Assembly (NCBI GenBank): GCA_028701415.1 | Contig: JAQVQU010000011.1 | Location: 1 to 5,958, forward strand | Length of the DNA stretch: 5,958 bases | Source of the DNA: Clostridia bacterium | Lineage (GTDB): Bacteria; Bacillota; Clostridia; Christensenellales; DTU072 | Reading direction: 5' to 3' | Shown: positions 1-5,554 of the stretch, one piece after another | Position numbering within the stretch: the first letter of the stretch is position 1 | Layout of the letters: each line of letters begins with the position of its first letter | Notes under the pieces: model-generated | Database searches by the model: none | The model's input: the letters and a program-made list of their open reading frames with translations, nothing else | What the model was told of the DNA's origin: nothing | Made by a program: the position numbers and the translations under genes

Positions 1-857
1 GCTAAGTTATGATTCTTAACCATATTATTTATCTTTAACGTTTCCAAGCATATAACATCATAGTCTTTAATTATTTGAGTAGACAGTTTATGTAAGAAAT
101 CTTTTCTTTGATTATCTATCTTTTCATATTGTCTAGCCACTTTTATTCTCGCCTTGTCTCTATTTGAACTACCAATTGTTTTTCTTGATAATTCTTTTTG
201 AAGTCGGGTAAGATTTTTTTCAGCTTTTCTAAGATACTTTGGATTTTCTATATGTTGACCATCGGAAATAATGGCAAATTCTTTAATGCCTAAGTCTATT
301 CCTACGGCTGCTCCTGTCTTGATTGATTGTGGGCTTAAAACTTCTGTACAACAAATAGATACAAAATATTTACCACTCGGTTCTTGCGAAATAGTAGCAT
401 TAAGTATTCTTCCCTCTATTCTACGAGATACTTTTGCTTTAACTAACCCCAATTTAGGCAGTTTAATTTTTTTGTCTAATACTTGGATGTTTCCTTCTGT
501 GTATTTGGTTTTATATGACTTATGTGGATTCTTTTTACTCCTGAATTTTGGAAACCCTTGATCAGTATTTCCTTTTTTAATTTCACGGAAGAAATTTTGA
601 TATGCGTTTTCTAAATCCCTTAACGAAGATTGGAGTGAAATGCTGTCTACTTCTTTAAGCCACTCTAAAGACTTCTTAAGCTCCTTTAAATCAGCACTAC
701 ACAAATTATATTTCATACTGGACTTGTCTTCTTTGTATAACTCAATTCTTTTAGCAAGATAATAATTGTATACAAATCTACAACAACCAAACGTCTTTTG
801 TATAGTTTTCTGTTGTTCTTTGTTAGGATATATTCTAAATTTGTAGGCTTTTTCCAT
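1..857 (-). CDS. tnpB: TnpB, RNA-guided nuclease of IS200/IS605 elements (partial)
   Basis: I translated this by hand from the ATG at 857: 285 codons stay open to the window edge, so the C-terminal part is missing. TnpB proteins are usually about 370-400 residues. They are RuvC-like nucleases guided by an RNA from the element's right end, and are ancestors of Cas12. The N-terminus (MEKAYKFRIYPNKEQ, then FGCCRFVYNYYL at about 23-34) is typical of OrfB helix-turn-helix N-termini. The RuvC-I motif is GIDLGIKEFA with catalytic Asp188. RuvC-II is ICLETLKINNM with Glu272. The zinc finger and the RuvC-III aspartate would lie beyond the window. No frameshift or stop is seen. There is no good Shine-Dalgarno site. 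The start follows the tnpA stop by only 3 bases (TAA AGA ATG), which suggests that translation was once coupled to tnpA. Function is inferred from the family. Confidence 0.93.
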   Translation of the reverse strand, partial: MEKAYKFRIYPNKEQQKTIQKTFGCCRFVYNYYLAKRIELYKEDKSSMKYNLCSADLKELKKSLEWLKEVDSISLQSSLRDLENAYQNFFREIKKGNTDQGFPKFRSKKNPHKSYKTKYTEGNIQVLDKKIKLPKLGLVKAKVSRRIEGRILNATISQEPSGKYFVSICCTEVLSPQSIKTGAAVGIDLGIKEFAIISDGQHIENPKYLRKAEKNLTRLQKELSRKTIGSSNRDKARIKVARQYEKIDNQRKDFLHKLSTQIIKDYDVICLETLKINNMVKNHNL

Positions 858-860
858 TCT

Positions 861-1094
861 TTATTTTTCTTTTGCTATTTTATTCAATATCTCTATCAAT
901 CTCACTTCAATTTTATCGTTTAATACTTTATGTCAATATTTTACGCACCAAACAATATGATATTGAATGGATTATACGTAACCCCTACCACGATATATTT
1001 CTGCCATATTTTTAAACTCTTTATTTGTAGTTTAACCTATGTATTGATACTTATCAAACAGTTCGTGGTTTTTTAGTGTGCTTTTAATTGACAT
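861..1094 (-). pseudogene. tnpA: tnpA (Y1 HUH transposase) remnant, stops and internal deletion
   Basis: One frame of 78 codons reads as the N-terminus of an IS200-type TnpA. It starts MSIKSTLKNHELFDKYQYIG, continues NKEFKNMAEIYRGRGYV, then SIQYHIVWCVKY and HKVLNDKIEVRLIEILNKIA, and ends KEK. Three in-frame stops interrupt it: TAA at 1032-1034, TAA at 972-974 (where Tyr is expected) and TGA at 933-935 (where Arg is expected). The reading stops for good at 861-863, far short of the family's usual length of about 130-150 residues or more. The HUH metal-binding motif and the catalytic tyrosine, which lie further along, are both absent, so no active transposase can be made. The remnant is in the same frame as tnpB and 3 bases from its start, which suggests that an internal deletion fused the two ends of tnpA. 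Identity is from recalled family motifs; no search was run. Confidence 0.85.
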
Positions 1095-1109
1095 ATGTAA
1101 TTTATCGTC

Positions 1110-1149
1110 GGCAATTCATCCCATGACTAAAGTCACAGGTGTTCTTGCT
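1110..1149. repeat. Imperfect hairpin, probable left end of the IS element
   Basis: The outer stem pairs GGCAA (1110-1114) with TTGCT (1145-1149), one pair being G-T. An inner stem pairs TGAC with GTCA around a TAAA loop, and CC-GG pairs lie further out, separated by two mismatches. Imperfect subterminal hairpins of this kind are the TnpA recognition sites at IS200/IS605 ends. It lies just upstream of the tnpA remnant in reading direction, where a left end is expected. The mismatches may be natural or may reflect decay. Confidence 0.6.
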
Positions 1150-1172
1150 ATATTGAATAAAAAAGGTAAAAG

Positions 1173-1207
1173 AAAAGCCTCGGATTGCAATAAATCCGAG
1201 GCTTTTT
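1173..1207 (-). terminator. Rho-independent terminator of the transketolase operon
   Basis: A perfect 14-base-pair stem (AAAAGCCTCGGATT at 1173-1186 with its complement at 1193-1206) surrounds a 6-base loop. Read on the minus strand it ends in a T-rich tract (CTTTTCTTTTACC). It begins about 20 bases after the stop of the gene at 1226-2134. The A and T runs on both sides mean it could also stop transcription from the other direction, shielding the operon from the IS element. Confidence 0.92.
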
Positions 1208-1225
1208 GATTAATTAAAACAATAC

Positions 1226-2134
1226 CTATTTAATATACTTGCTGGGAATCAACATATTTTGAACTTTGGTCATTAATTCGTTGAATGTTACCGCATAACT
1301 ATCTCCTGCACCTATAATGGCAACACAGCCATGGGATACGGCACCAACAAAATCATATTTTCCCGTCAAAACATCTAGTGTTCCAGAAGGATTTGGAAAC
1401 TGAAGAAGAACGAAGGGGCTCTTTCTTGTATATATGCCTCTTCCTCCTTTGGTTTTCCCAAATTTAACCCTCAAATAAGCTCCAATCTCAGGATAAATTT
1501 CATTTCCGTCCTTATCTTTTGTGGGGCCAACCTTAAACTGGTAAACTCTATCCGTTTGATTTGACGTCCAATCTACAAGAGGTTTCCATCCCAATTTAGT
1601 AGCGACAGACATCGCTGTGGTTATTAGATAAAGGGACATTTTCACCTTCAAATACTGTTGGAAAGGTTGATCTTCTCCTGGCACAAAGTTAGGCATCATT
1701 TTTGTCAATGATAGTAATAAGAAAATAAATGACAAAGCACCTTTCTTCGTAATATTTTTTAGAACAGGGGGAAGAATTCCTAGCATATCTCCAATTCCGT
1801 TACCTTTTAGTACACCTAAAAACGTTTTAATATCTTTAAAATGGAAACGCATTACTTGAATTTTTTCCCATCCCTCGGATGCAACATATGCTGATTGAAC
1901 GACTTTGAATCTCTTCCCTTCGAGCAACTCATCTGCTTTTTCTTGAGAAAGGAAAATCAAATGACAGGCAAGGGGATTTTCATCATCTTCAGCGGTAAAC
2001 TCAACGATAGTGTTAAGATTAGCGAATTTTTTTACCATAGCCGGATCTTCTTCAAGCGGAACCCTCATAACAGGGAACGCTGCTCGCATAAATAATTTTG
2101 CGGCCATGACATCTTCTGCAATAGCTTTACTCAT
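1226..2134 (-). CDS. Uncharacterised protein, possible SCP2-like C-terminal region
   Basis: I do not recognise this 302-residue protein with certainty. It has no signal peptide. The only strongly hydrophobic stretch is ALSFIFLLLSL at about 133-143, too short and isolated to call a membrane protein. The C-terminal part (about 257-288, with TGKYDFVGAV, HGCVAIIGAGDSYAV and NELM) resembles the closing section of SCP2-type lipid-binding domains, where a Gly-Lys-x-Asp step and a Gly-Asp-x-x-Ala step precede the last helix. That is a weak, recalled similarity. The start is supported by AGGAGGT 5 bases ahead of the ATG. It is the last gene of the transketolase operon, 10 bases after the C-terminal subunit and just before the terminator, so co-expression is almost certain. 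A role in sugar metabolism is not shown. It could bind a lipid or other hydrophobic ligand, but this is inference. Confidence 0.85.
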   Translation of the reverse strand: MSKAIAEDVMAAKLFMRAAFPVMRVPLEEDPAMVKKFANLNTIVEFTAEDDENPLACHLIFLSQEKADELLEGKRFKVVQSAYVASEGWEKIQVMRFHFKDIKTFLGVLKGNGIGDMLGILPPVLKNITKKGALSFIFLLLSLTKMMPNFVPGEDQPFQQYLKVKMSLYLITTAMSVATKLGWKPLVDWTSNQTDRVYQFKVGPTKDKDGNEIYPEIGAYLRVKFGKTKGGRGIYTRKSPFVLLQFPNPSGTLDVLTGKYDFVGAVSHGCVAIIGAGDSYAVTFNELMTKVQNMLIPSKYIK

Positions 2135-2140
2135 TCGTTA

Positions 2141-2146
2141 CCTCCT
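2141..2146 (-). promoter_or_regulatory. Ribosome binding site overlapping the upstream stop codon
   Basis: AGGAGG on the minus strand overlaps the TAG stop (2145-2147) of the transketolase C-terminal gene and sits 6 bases ahead of the ATG at 2134. Ribosomes ending the upstream gene stop directly on this site, so the 302-residue protein is likely made by coupled re-initiation. Confidence 0.85.
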
Positions 2147-3155
2147 AATCCTCATCGCTCCAGTCTTCGTCAGCCTCAATCTCTTTTCCTAATAATGCTT
2201 TAACTGTCTCTTCGATTCCTGTAGCGTCTATCTTGTATCTTGCGTAAAGATCTTCAGGGGGCCCGATAACACTATATTCATCCGGTATTCCTAGTTTAGT
2301 AAATGCACAACCTTTTCCACTTTGAGCGATAACTGAAGCAACAGCATCTCCTAATCCACCTATAGTATTATGTTCTTCTACAGTAAGTATTCTTCTTGTG
2401 TCGAGGACTGCCTTCATGATAGCCTCTTCATCTATAGGTTTAAGTGTATGCATATCAAGAACCCTAACTGAAATACCACTTTCTTTTTCAAGAACTTTAG
2501 CTGCATCCAGTGCTTGTAGTACACAAACTCCACAAGCGATGACTGTGATGTCCTTTCCTTCATGAAGGTTAATTGCTTTTCCAATCTCGAAATCGAAATT
2601 TTCATCCTCATGAAGTGGTGGTTCAAAACCTCTACCCACTCTCATATAGAAGGGGCCAGGGATGTTGACACAAGCGCGTACTGCTTTAGCTGTTTCAAAA
2701 CCGTCAGCAGGAACAACCACTGTCATATTTGCCATAGAACGCATAATTGCTATGTCCTCTGTACAATGATGGGTGCTTCCGGAAGCTCCGAAACTTAATC
2801 CACCATGAGTTGCAATAATCTTAACGGGAAGATTTTGATAGGCTATATCGCTTCTAACTTGTTCCCCACCTCTTAAACATGCGAAAATCGCAAATGTAGA
2901 AGCAAATGGAATAAGTCCGGTTTTTGCAAGACCTGCCGCGACTCCCATCATGTTTTGTTCGGCAATACCGACGTTAAACAATCTTTCTGGGAAAGCTTCG
3001 CCGAAATTTCCAATATTAGTTGATTTAGCTAGATCTGCGGTTACTCCAACAATTTTGTCGTTTTCCTTTCCGAGTTCGGTAAGTACTTTTCCGTAAATCT
3101 CTTTAGATGCCATTTTTAACGCATCATAGACATTCCATGCAGTTCCTTCTGCCAT
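2145..3155 (-). CDS. tkt: Transketolase, C-terminal subunit
   Basis: This is the second half of a split transketolase (EC 2.2.1.1), which moves two-carbon ketol units between sugar phosphates in the cytoplasmic non-oxidative pentose phosphate pathway, with thiamine diphosphate and Mg2+. It covers the pyrimidine-binding domain and the C-terminal transketolase domain. FNVGIAEQNM at 60-69 carries Glu66, the catalytic glutamate that activates the cofactor's aminopyrimidine ring. THH at 128-130 followed by ED at 133-134 matches the substrate-binding histidine region. VEEHNTIGGLGDAVA at 259-273 belongs to the C-terminal domain. Its 336 residues are slightly longer than the usual 310-315, because of an N-terminal lead of about 15 residues and an acidic tail (ADEDWSDED). 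AGGAGG lies 8 bases ahead of the ATG, and the gene starts 15 bases after its partner subunit. A DXP synthase is unlikely, since the paired N-terminal gene is transketolase-like. Confidence 0.96.
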   Translation of the reverse strand: MAEGTAWNVYDALKMASKEIYGKVLTELGKENDKIVGVTADLAKSTNIGNFGEAFPERLFNVGIAEQNMMGVAAGLAKTGLIPFASTFAIFACLRGGEQVRSDIAYQNLPVKIIATHGGLSFGASGSTHHCTEDIAIMRSMANMTVVVPADGFETAKAVRACVNIPGPFYMRVGRGFEPPLHEDENFDFEIGKAINLHEGKDITVIACGVCVLQALDAAKVLEKESGISVRVLDMHTLKPIDEEAIMKAVLDTRRILTVEEHNTIGGLGDAVASVIAQSGKGCAFTKLGIPDEYSVIGPPEDLYARYKIDATGIEETVKALLGKEIEADEDWSDED

Positions 3156-3170
3156 TTTAATTTCCTCCTT

Positions 3171-4001
3171 TTATAGTGCTTCGATATCGGCAATAGCTTC
3201 TTTGAGCATATCAGAATCGATAGCTCCGTAGTGCCAAGCGACTTTGCCCTGGAATCTCTTAACCCCGAATCCCTTTTCAGTATTCGAAATTATACAGATG
3301 GGCTGACCCTTGTTCTCCCAGGCTTCGGTTAATGCTCTGTCTACATCAGCCATATCATTTCCATTACAGCTAATGACCTTGAATCCGAAAGCCTCATATT
3401 TTTTGTCGATAGGATCGATTCCCATAACTTGTTCAGTAGGGCCGTCTATCATCAATTTGTTACGGTCTACTATTGTAATTATGTTATCAAGTTTATAGTG
3501 AGCTGCTGCCATTGCACCTTCCCATACACTACCTTCATTCTGTTCTCCATCTCCCATCAATACAACAACCTTTGAATCTTTGTAGCCTTGGTATCTTAGT
3601 CCTAATGCCATTCCAACACCCATCGGTAGTCCGTGTCCAAGAGACCCGGTAGAAGCATCACAACCACTAATCTTTCTGCTATCTGGATGAATGCCATAGC
3701 AGGATTCATAATGGTTAAAGCTCTTTAAGGAATCCATAGGTACGAAACCAGCCATAGCTAGTGTAGGTACATATCCTAAAGCTGCATGACCTTTACTCAA
3801 AATGAATCTGTCACGATCCATTTTTTTAGGATCTGCTGGGTCTACATTTAGAAATTTGAAATACAAAGCTGTAAGCATATCGGCACAACTTAAAGATCCG
3901 CCTACGTGCCCGCTTTTGGCATAGTTAGTGGTTTTAACAATGTTAACCCGTAACTCTTTTGCCTTTGCTTTCAGTTCTTCAACTGTAACGTTTTTTGGCA
4001 T
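3171..4001 (-). CDS. tkt: Transketolase, N-terminal subunit
   Basis: This is the first half of a split transketolase and the diphosphate-binding domain for thiamine diphosphate. The 276 residues match the usual length of about 270-285 for stand-alone N-terminal subunits. The ThDP motif is seen as GDG at 150-152 followed by Asn181 in VDRNKLMIDG. Conserved histidines appear in SGHVGGSLS (His32), SKGHAALGY (His72), GIHPDS (His105) and WHYG (His257), which line the active site in single-chain transketolases. TGSLGHGLPMGVGMA at 118-132 is the glycine-rich stretch typical of the split and archaeal types. The start is supported by AAGGAGGG 6 bases ahead of the ATG. It is the first gene of the operon and must pair with the following subunit to give an active enzyme, since the catalytic glutamate is in that protein. 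Confidence 0.97.
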   Translation of the reverse strand: MPKNVTVEELKAKAKELRVNIVKTTNYAKSGHVGGSLSCADMLTALYFKFLNVDPADPKKMDRDRFILSKGHAALGYVPTLAMAGFVPMDSLKSFNHYESCYGIHPDSRKISGCDASTGSLGHGLPMGVGMALGLRYQGYKDSKVVVLMGDGEQNEGSVWEGAMAAAHYKLDNIITIVDRNKLMIDGPTEQVMGIDPIDKKYEAFGFKVISCNGNDMADVDRALTEAWENKGQPICIISNTEKGFGVKRFQGKVAWHYGAIDSDMLKEAIADIEAL

Positions 4002-4059
4002 TTTTTGCCCTCCTTAAAATATGAAACTAGTGAAAATATTCAAATTAACACTAATAATA

Positions 4060-4088
4060 ATTATAGACCTTGCTTGTCAAGTAGTCAA
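4060..4088 (-). promoter_or_regulatory. Promoter of the transketolase operon
   Basis: On the minus strand, TTGACT (4083-4088) is followed after exactly 17 bases by a perfect TATAAT (4060-4065). Transcription should begin near 4053, leaving a leader of about 50 bases before the ATG at 4001. A second TTGACA lies inside the spacer (4074-4079) and could pair with a weaker TTATTA box downstream, but the first pair is much better. No riboswitch-like structure fits in the short leader. Confidence 0.82.
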
Positions 4089-4160
4089 TACACACATTTT
4101 TTCAAAATTACGCAGAGTATCTGCATAAATAAGTATCAATCCCATTTAAAAATTATAGGT

Positions 4161-4195
4161 AAAAGAAAAAAACCGAGATATGATAATCCCGATTT
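4161..4195 (-). terminator. Probable terminator after the LOR-like gene
   Basis: Read as minus-strand RNA, a 10-pair stem (AAAUCGGGAU with AUCUCGGUUU, including two G-U pairs) encloses the loop UAUCAU and runs into a tract of T residues broken by one C. It lies about 90 bases after the stop at 4286. The G-U pairs exist only in the minus-strand transcript, so the signal is directional and should separate this gene from the transketolase promoter. Confidence 0.7.
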
Positions 4196-4285
4196 ATTTA
4201 ATAGTGTAGTGGTTAAATTAGAATTTTCTTTTCGAATTAGGATGAATATTTTTCAAGAAGAAATATTTACTTAAAATTGGACAGG

Positions 4286-4801
4286 TTAAAATTTACTTGC
4301 TGGATCAAAATGAAGTTTTTCATTAGCAAAACAAATCAGCAAAACATATAAGAAATTGGCGTCATCAGAGGTTCTTACTTGATAATATGAAGAATCATCT
4401 ACTACCGGAATTACATTTGCATACAAAGAACTTCCTTCGTAAATATCAAAGTTATAGTCTTTAGGTTTGCCCCAAATGGAAAACTCGGGCGTTTTTCCTC
4501 CTTTTACAGCGGAGATGAATCTCTCATCATCTTTTTCTATTTCATTGGTGCTAAATTTAAAATTGTTAGGAGAATTCAGCCTCATTTTTATCGCGCCAGG
4601 ATAAGAAGGTTTTGATTTTGCGATTGCAAGTGATGCGGTATTTCCTTCAAATGTTAGCTGAGCGAGTTGAATGCCTGTTTTGTTGTATATGTAATACCCT
4701 TTTGTTAAAACTGCAACTTTGCACACAGTCTCACCTAGTGCGTTTTTAACTGAGTAATCAGATTTCATATCAAATATTTGTTTTTTTATTTTAAAAATCA
4801 T
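4286..4801 (-). CDS. LURP-one/tubby-like (LOR, YxjI-type) family protein, tentative
   Basis: This is a 171-residue soluble protein with no signal peptide. It is built from short alternating strand-like segments: MIFKIKKQIFDMKSDYSV, then NALGETVCKVAV, then YYIYNKTGIQLAQLTF at 36-51. That pattern of an N-terminal KIKKQIF-type strand followed by paired 'residue plus its local modification' hairpins is how bacterial LOR/YxjI proteins begin; they form a tubby-like barrel around a central helix. The resemblance is from recall and is moderate; the function of bacterial LOR proteins is largely unknown. The start is supported by AAGGTGA a few bases ahead of the ATG and by a consensus promoter just upstream. 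It is transcribed alone, with its own terminator, so it is not part of the transketolase operon. It could equally be an unrelated small beta-rich protein. Confidence 0.85.
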   Translation of the reverse strand: MIFKIKKQIFDMKSDYSVKNALGETVCKVAVLTKGYYIYNKTGIQLAQLTFEGNTASLAIAKSKPSYPGAIKMRLNSPNNFKFSTNEIEKDDERFISAVKGGKTPEFSIWGKPKDYNFDIYEGSSLYANVIPVVDDSSYYQVRTSDDANFLYVLLICFANEKLHFDPASKF

Positions 4802-4818
4802 GCTTTCACCTTATTGTT

Positions 4819-4847
4819 ATTCTATATAAAAGGGGGAAAATTGTCAA
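4819..4847 (-). promoter_or_regulatory. Promoter of the LOR-like gene
   Basis: On the minus strand, a perfect TTGACA (4842-4847), a 17-base spacer and TAGAAT (4819-4824) precede the ATG at 4801. Transcription should start near 4812, giving a very short leader that just contains the AAGGTGA ribosome binding site. The promoter at 5555-5583 has the same two boxes and spacing. Confidence 0.85.
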
Positions 4848-5163
4848 CATATACTTATTTATAGAAGTTGAAAGAAACAATGAAAGATATTTTATTTAAA
4901 CGGATATTTGTTGAAATAATCAGAACGTTACAGAAAACAAAGTTCAATTGCTATAAGTTAAAAATTTTTAGAAAGGCAAATATAAACTTTTTTTAGTGAT
5001 AGGTTTTTTCTATAAGTTAAAAAGGGTATCTAATAAACTATTTATTGATACGTTGAGAGTCATTATAAAATTAGCCAAATGAAGACAAAAAATATTGATT
5101 ATTTGTGGGATCTTCTCGAAAAATGATTCGTTACTCGTGCGCGTTATATAATAAATTAAATGT
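4848..5163. other. AT-rich intergenic region, no convincing gene
   Basis: This stretch separates the divergent LOR-like gene and the tRNA pair. I see no protein of recognisable family on either strand. The longest plus-strand frame is a 38-codon ORF at 4880-4996 with a weak ribosome binding site and many Lys, Ile and Phe residues, as expected from AT-rich DNA. A 66-codon minus-strand frame at 5010-5210 overlaps the tRNA promoter and has no good start signal. The region also holds a 14-base direct repeat (4951-4964 and 5010-5023) and a short CG-rich patch near 5137-5145. Confidence 0.6.
4951..5023. repeat. 14-base direct repeat pair
   Basis: CTATAAGTTAAAAA occurs at 4951-4964 and again at 5010-5023, exactly, with starts 59 bases apart. 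The sequence is AT-rich, so chance is possible. No role is visible; it could mark a small duplication or a protein-binding site. Confidence 0.5.
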
Positions 5164-5193
5164 TTGACAAGATAATTAAGTCGGTGATAATAT
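5164..5193 (+). promoter_or_regulatory. Promoter of the tRNA-Ala/tRNA-Ile unit
   Basis: A perfect TTGACA (5164-5169) is followed by GATAAT (5186-5191, 16-base spacer) or, preceded by an extended TG element, TAATAT (5188-5193, 18-base spacer). Either places the transcript start near 5198-5200, about 22 bases ahead of the first tRNA. Confidence 0.8.
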
Positions 5194-5221
5194 ATGTAAG
5201 TTATCGTCATTTATCAACTTT

Positions 5222-5297
5222 GGGGGTATAGCTCAGTTGGTAGAGCACATGCTTTGCAAGCATGGGGTCAGCGGTTCGAGCCCGCTTATCTCCACCA
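5222..5297 (+). tRNA. tRNA-Ala, anticodon TGC
   Basis: The 76 bases fold into a full cloverleaf. The acceptor stem GGGGGTA pairs with TATCTCC, with two G-T pairs. The D arm is GCTCAGTTGGTAGAGC. The anticodon stem CATGC/GCATG is perfect around loop TTTGCAA, so the anticodon is TGC (Ala). The T arm is AGCGG/CCGCT with loop TTCGAGC. The discriminator is A and the CCA end is encoded. Confidence 0.98.
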
Positions 5298-5307
5298 TAA
5301 GGCATAT

Positions 5308-5384
5308 AGGCTGATAGCTCAGCTGGTTAGAGCGCGCGCCTGATAAGCGCGAGGTCGGTGGTTCAAGTCCACTTCAGCCTACCA
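5308..5384 (+). tRNA. tRNA-Ile, anticodon GAT
   Basis: The 77 bases fold into a full cloverleaf. The acceptor stem AGGCTGA pairs perfectly with TCAGCCT. The D arm is GCTCAGCTGGTTAGAGC. The anticodon stem CGCGC/GCGCG encloses loop CTGATAA, giving GAT (Ile). The T stem is GGTGG/CCACT with loop TTCAAGT. The discriminator is A and the CCA end is encoded. It follows tRNA-Ala by only 10 bases, so both come from one transcript. Confidence 0.98.
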
Positions 5385-5413
5385 AAAGGGAGTCGAATAT
5401 TCGGCTCCTTTTT
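5385..5413 (+). terminator. Terminator directly after tRNA-Ile
   Basis: AAAGGGAGTCGAAT pairs with ATTCGGCTCCTTTT allowing G-T pairs, and ends in a run of five T. It begins immediately after the CCA of tRNA-Ile, so the transcript holds just the two tRNAs and no downstream rRNA. Confidence 0.88.
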
Positions 5414-5534
5414 CATATCTAATGAAAAAAAGATCTATTAGGACAAAGAGTTTATATTTAGAGACGACGCTCTATATTCTTTTTTAATATTTTACTTTTT
5501 TCTATAATTACATGATTTTCTCTATTTATTCATA

Positions 5535-5551
5535 ATATACACACGCGCGCA
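5535..5551. other. Alternating purine-pyrimidine tract
   Basis: Seventeen bases alternate purine and pyrimidine without a break (ATATACACACGCGCGCA), ending 3 bases before the -35 box of the next promoter. The CG-repeat core stands out in this AT-rich region. Such tracts can adopt Z-form DNA under supercoiling. Any effect on the promoter is speculation. Confidence 0.45.
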
Positions 5552-5554
5552 ATA

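Larger units (their letters stand above)
1..1149 (-). mobile_element. IS200/IS605-family element, left part, decayed
   Basis: Reading on the minus strand, the order is a terminal-type hairpin (1110-1149), a tnpA remnant (861-1094), then tnpB (857 leftwards off the window). This is the usual order of a two-gene IS200/IS605 element. The right end lies outside the window, so its full extent and any RNA encoded there cannot be seen. No terminal inverted repeats or target duplication are expected in this family. TnpA, the single-strand transposase, is destroyed here, so the copy should not move unless a related TnpA acts on it from elsewhere. The outer boundary near 1149 is inferred from the hairpin and is not proven. 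Confidence 0.8.

Noticed and set aside
271..561. Plus-strand 96-codon open frame
   Set aside because: It lies entirely inside the tnpB gene on the opposite strand and encodes nothing recognisable; the minus-strand reading has clear TnpB motifs.
933..1034. Recoded stop codons (TGA or TAA read as amino acids) in the tnpA remnant
   Set aside because: Both TAA and TGA occur, the catalytic core is also missing, and the neighbouring genes use standard TAA and TAG stops, so decay is the simpler explanation.
4031..4054. Imperfect inverted repeat AGTG...CACT in the transketolase leader, as a possible operator
   Set aside because: Only the outer four bases and scattered A/T positions match; this is not above expectation in AT-rich sequence.
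4005..4274. Plus-strand 89-codon open frame in the gap before the transketolase operon
   Set aside because: It covers the operon promoter and the terminator at 4161-4195, has no ribosome binding site and has a composition expected of random AT-rich DNA.
4848..5163. CRISPR array or structured non-coding RNA in the intergenic region
   Set aside because: Only one pair of 14-base repeats is present with no regular spacing, and no strong long-range stem was found by eye.
5010..5210. Minus-strand 66-codon open frame
   Set aside because: It begins inside the tRNA promoter region, lacks a Shine-Dalgarno site and is rich in Ile, Tyr, Asn and Leu as chance AT-rich frames are.
5459..5474. Short hairpin TAGAG-ACGACG-CTCTA followed by a T-rich stretch, as a second terminator
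   Set aside because: The stem is only five pairs with two G-C and sits in AT-rich DNA; the terminator at 5385-5413 already explains the end of the tRNA transcript.
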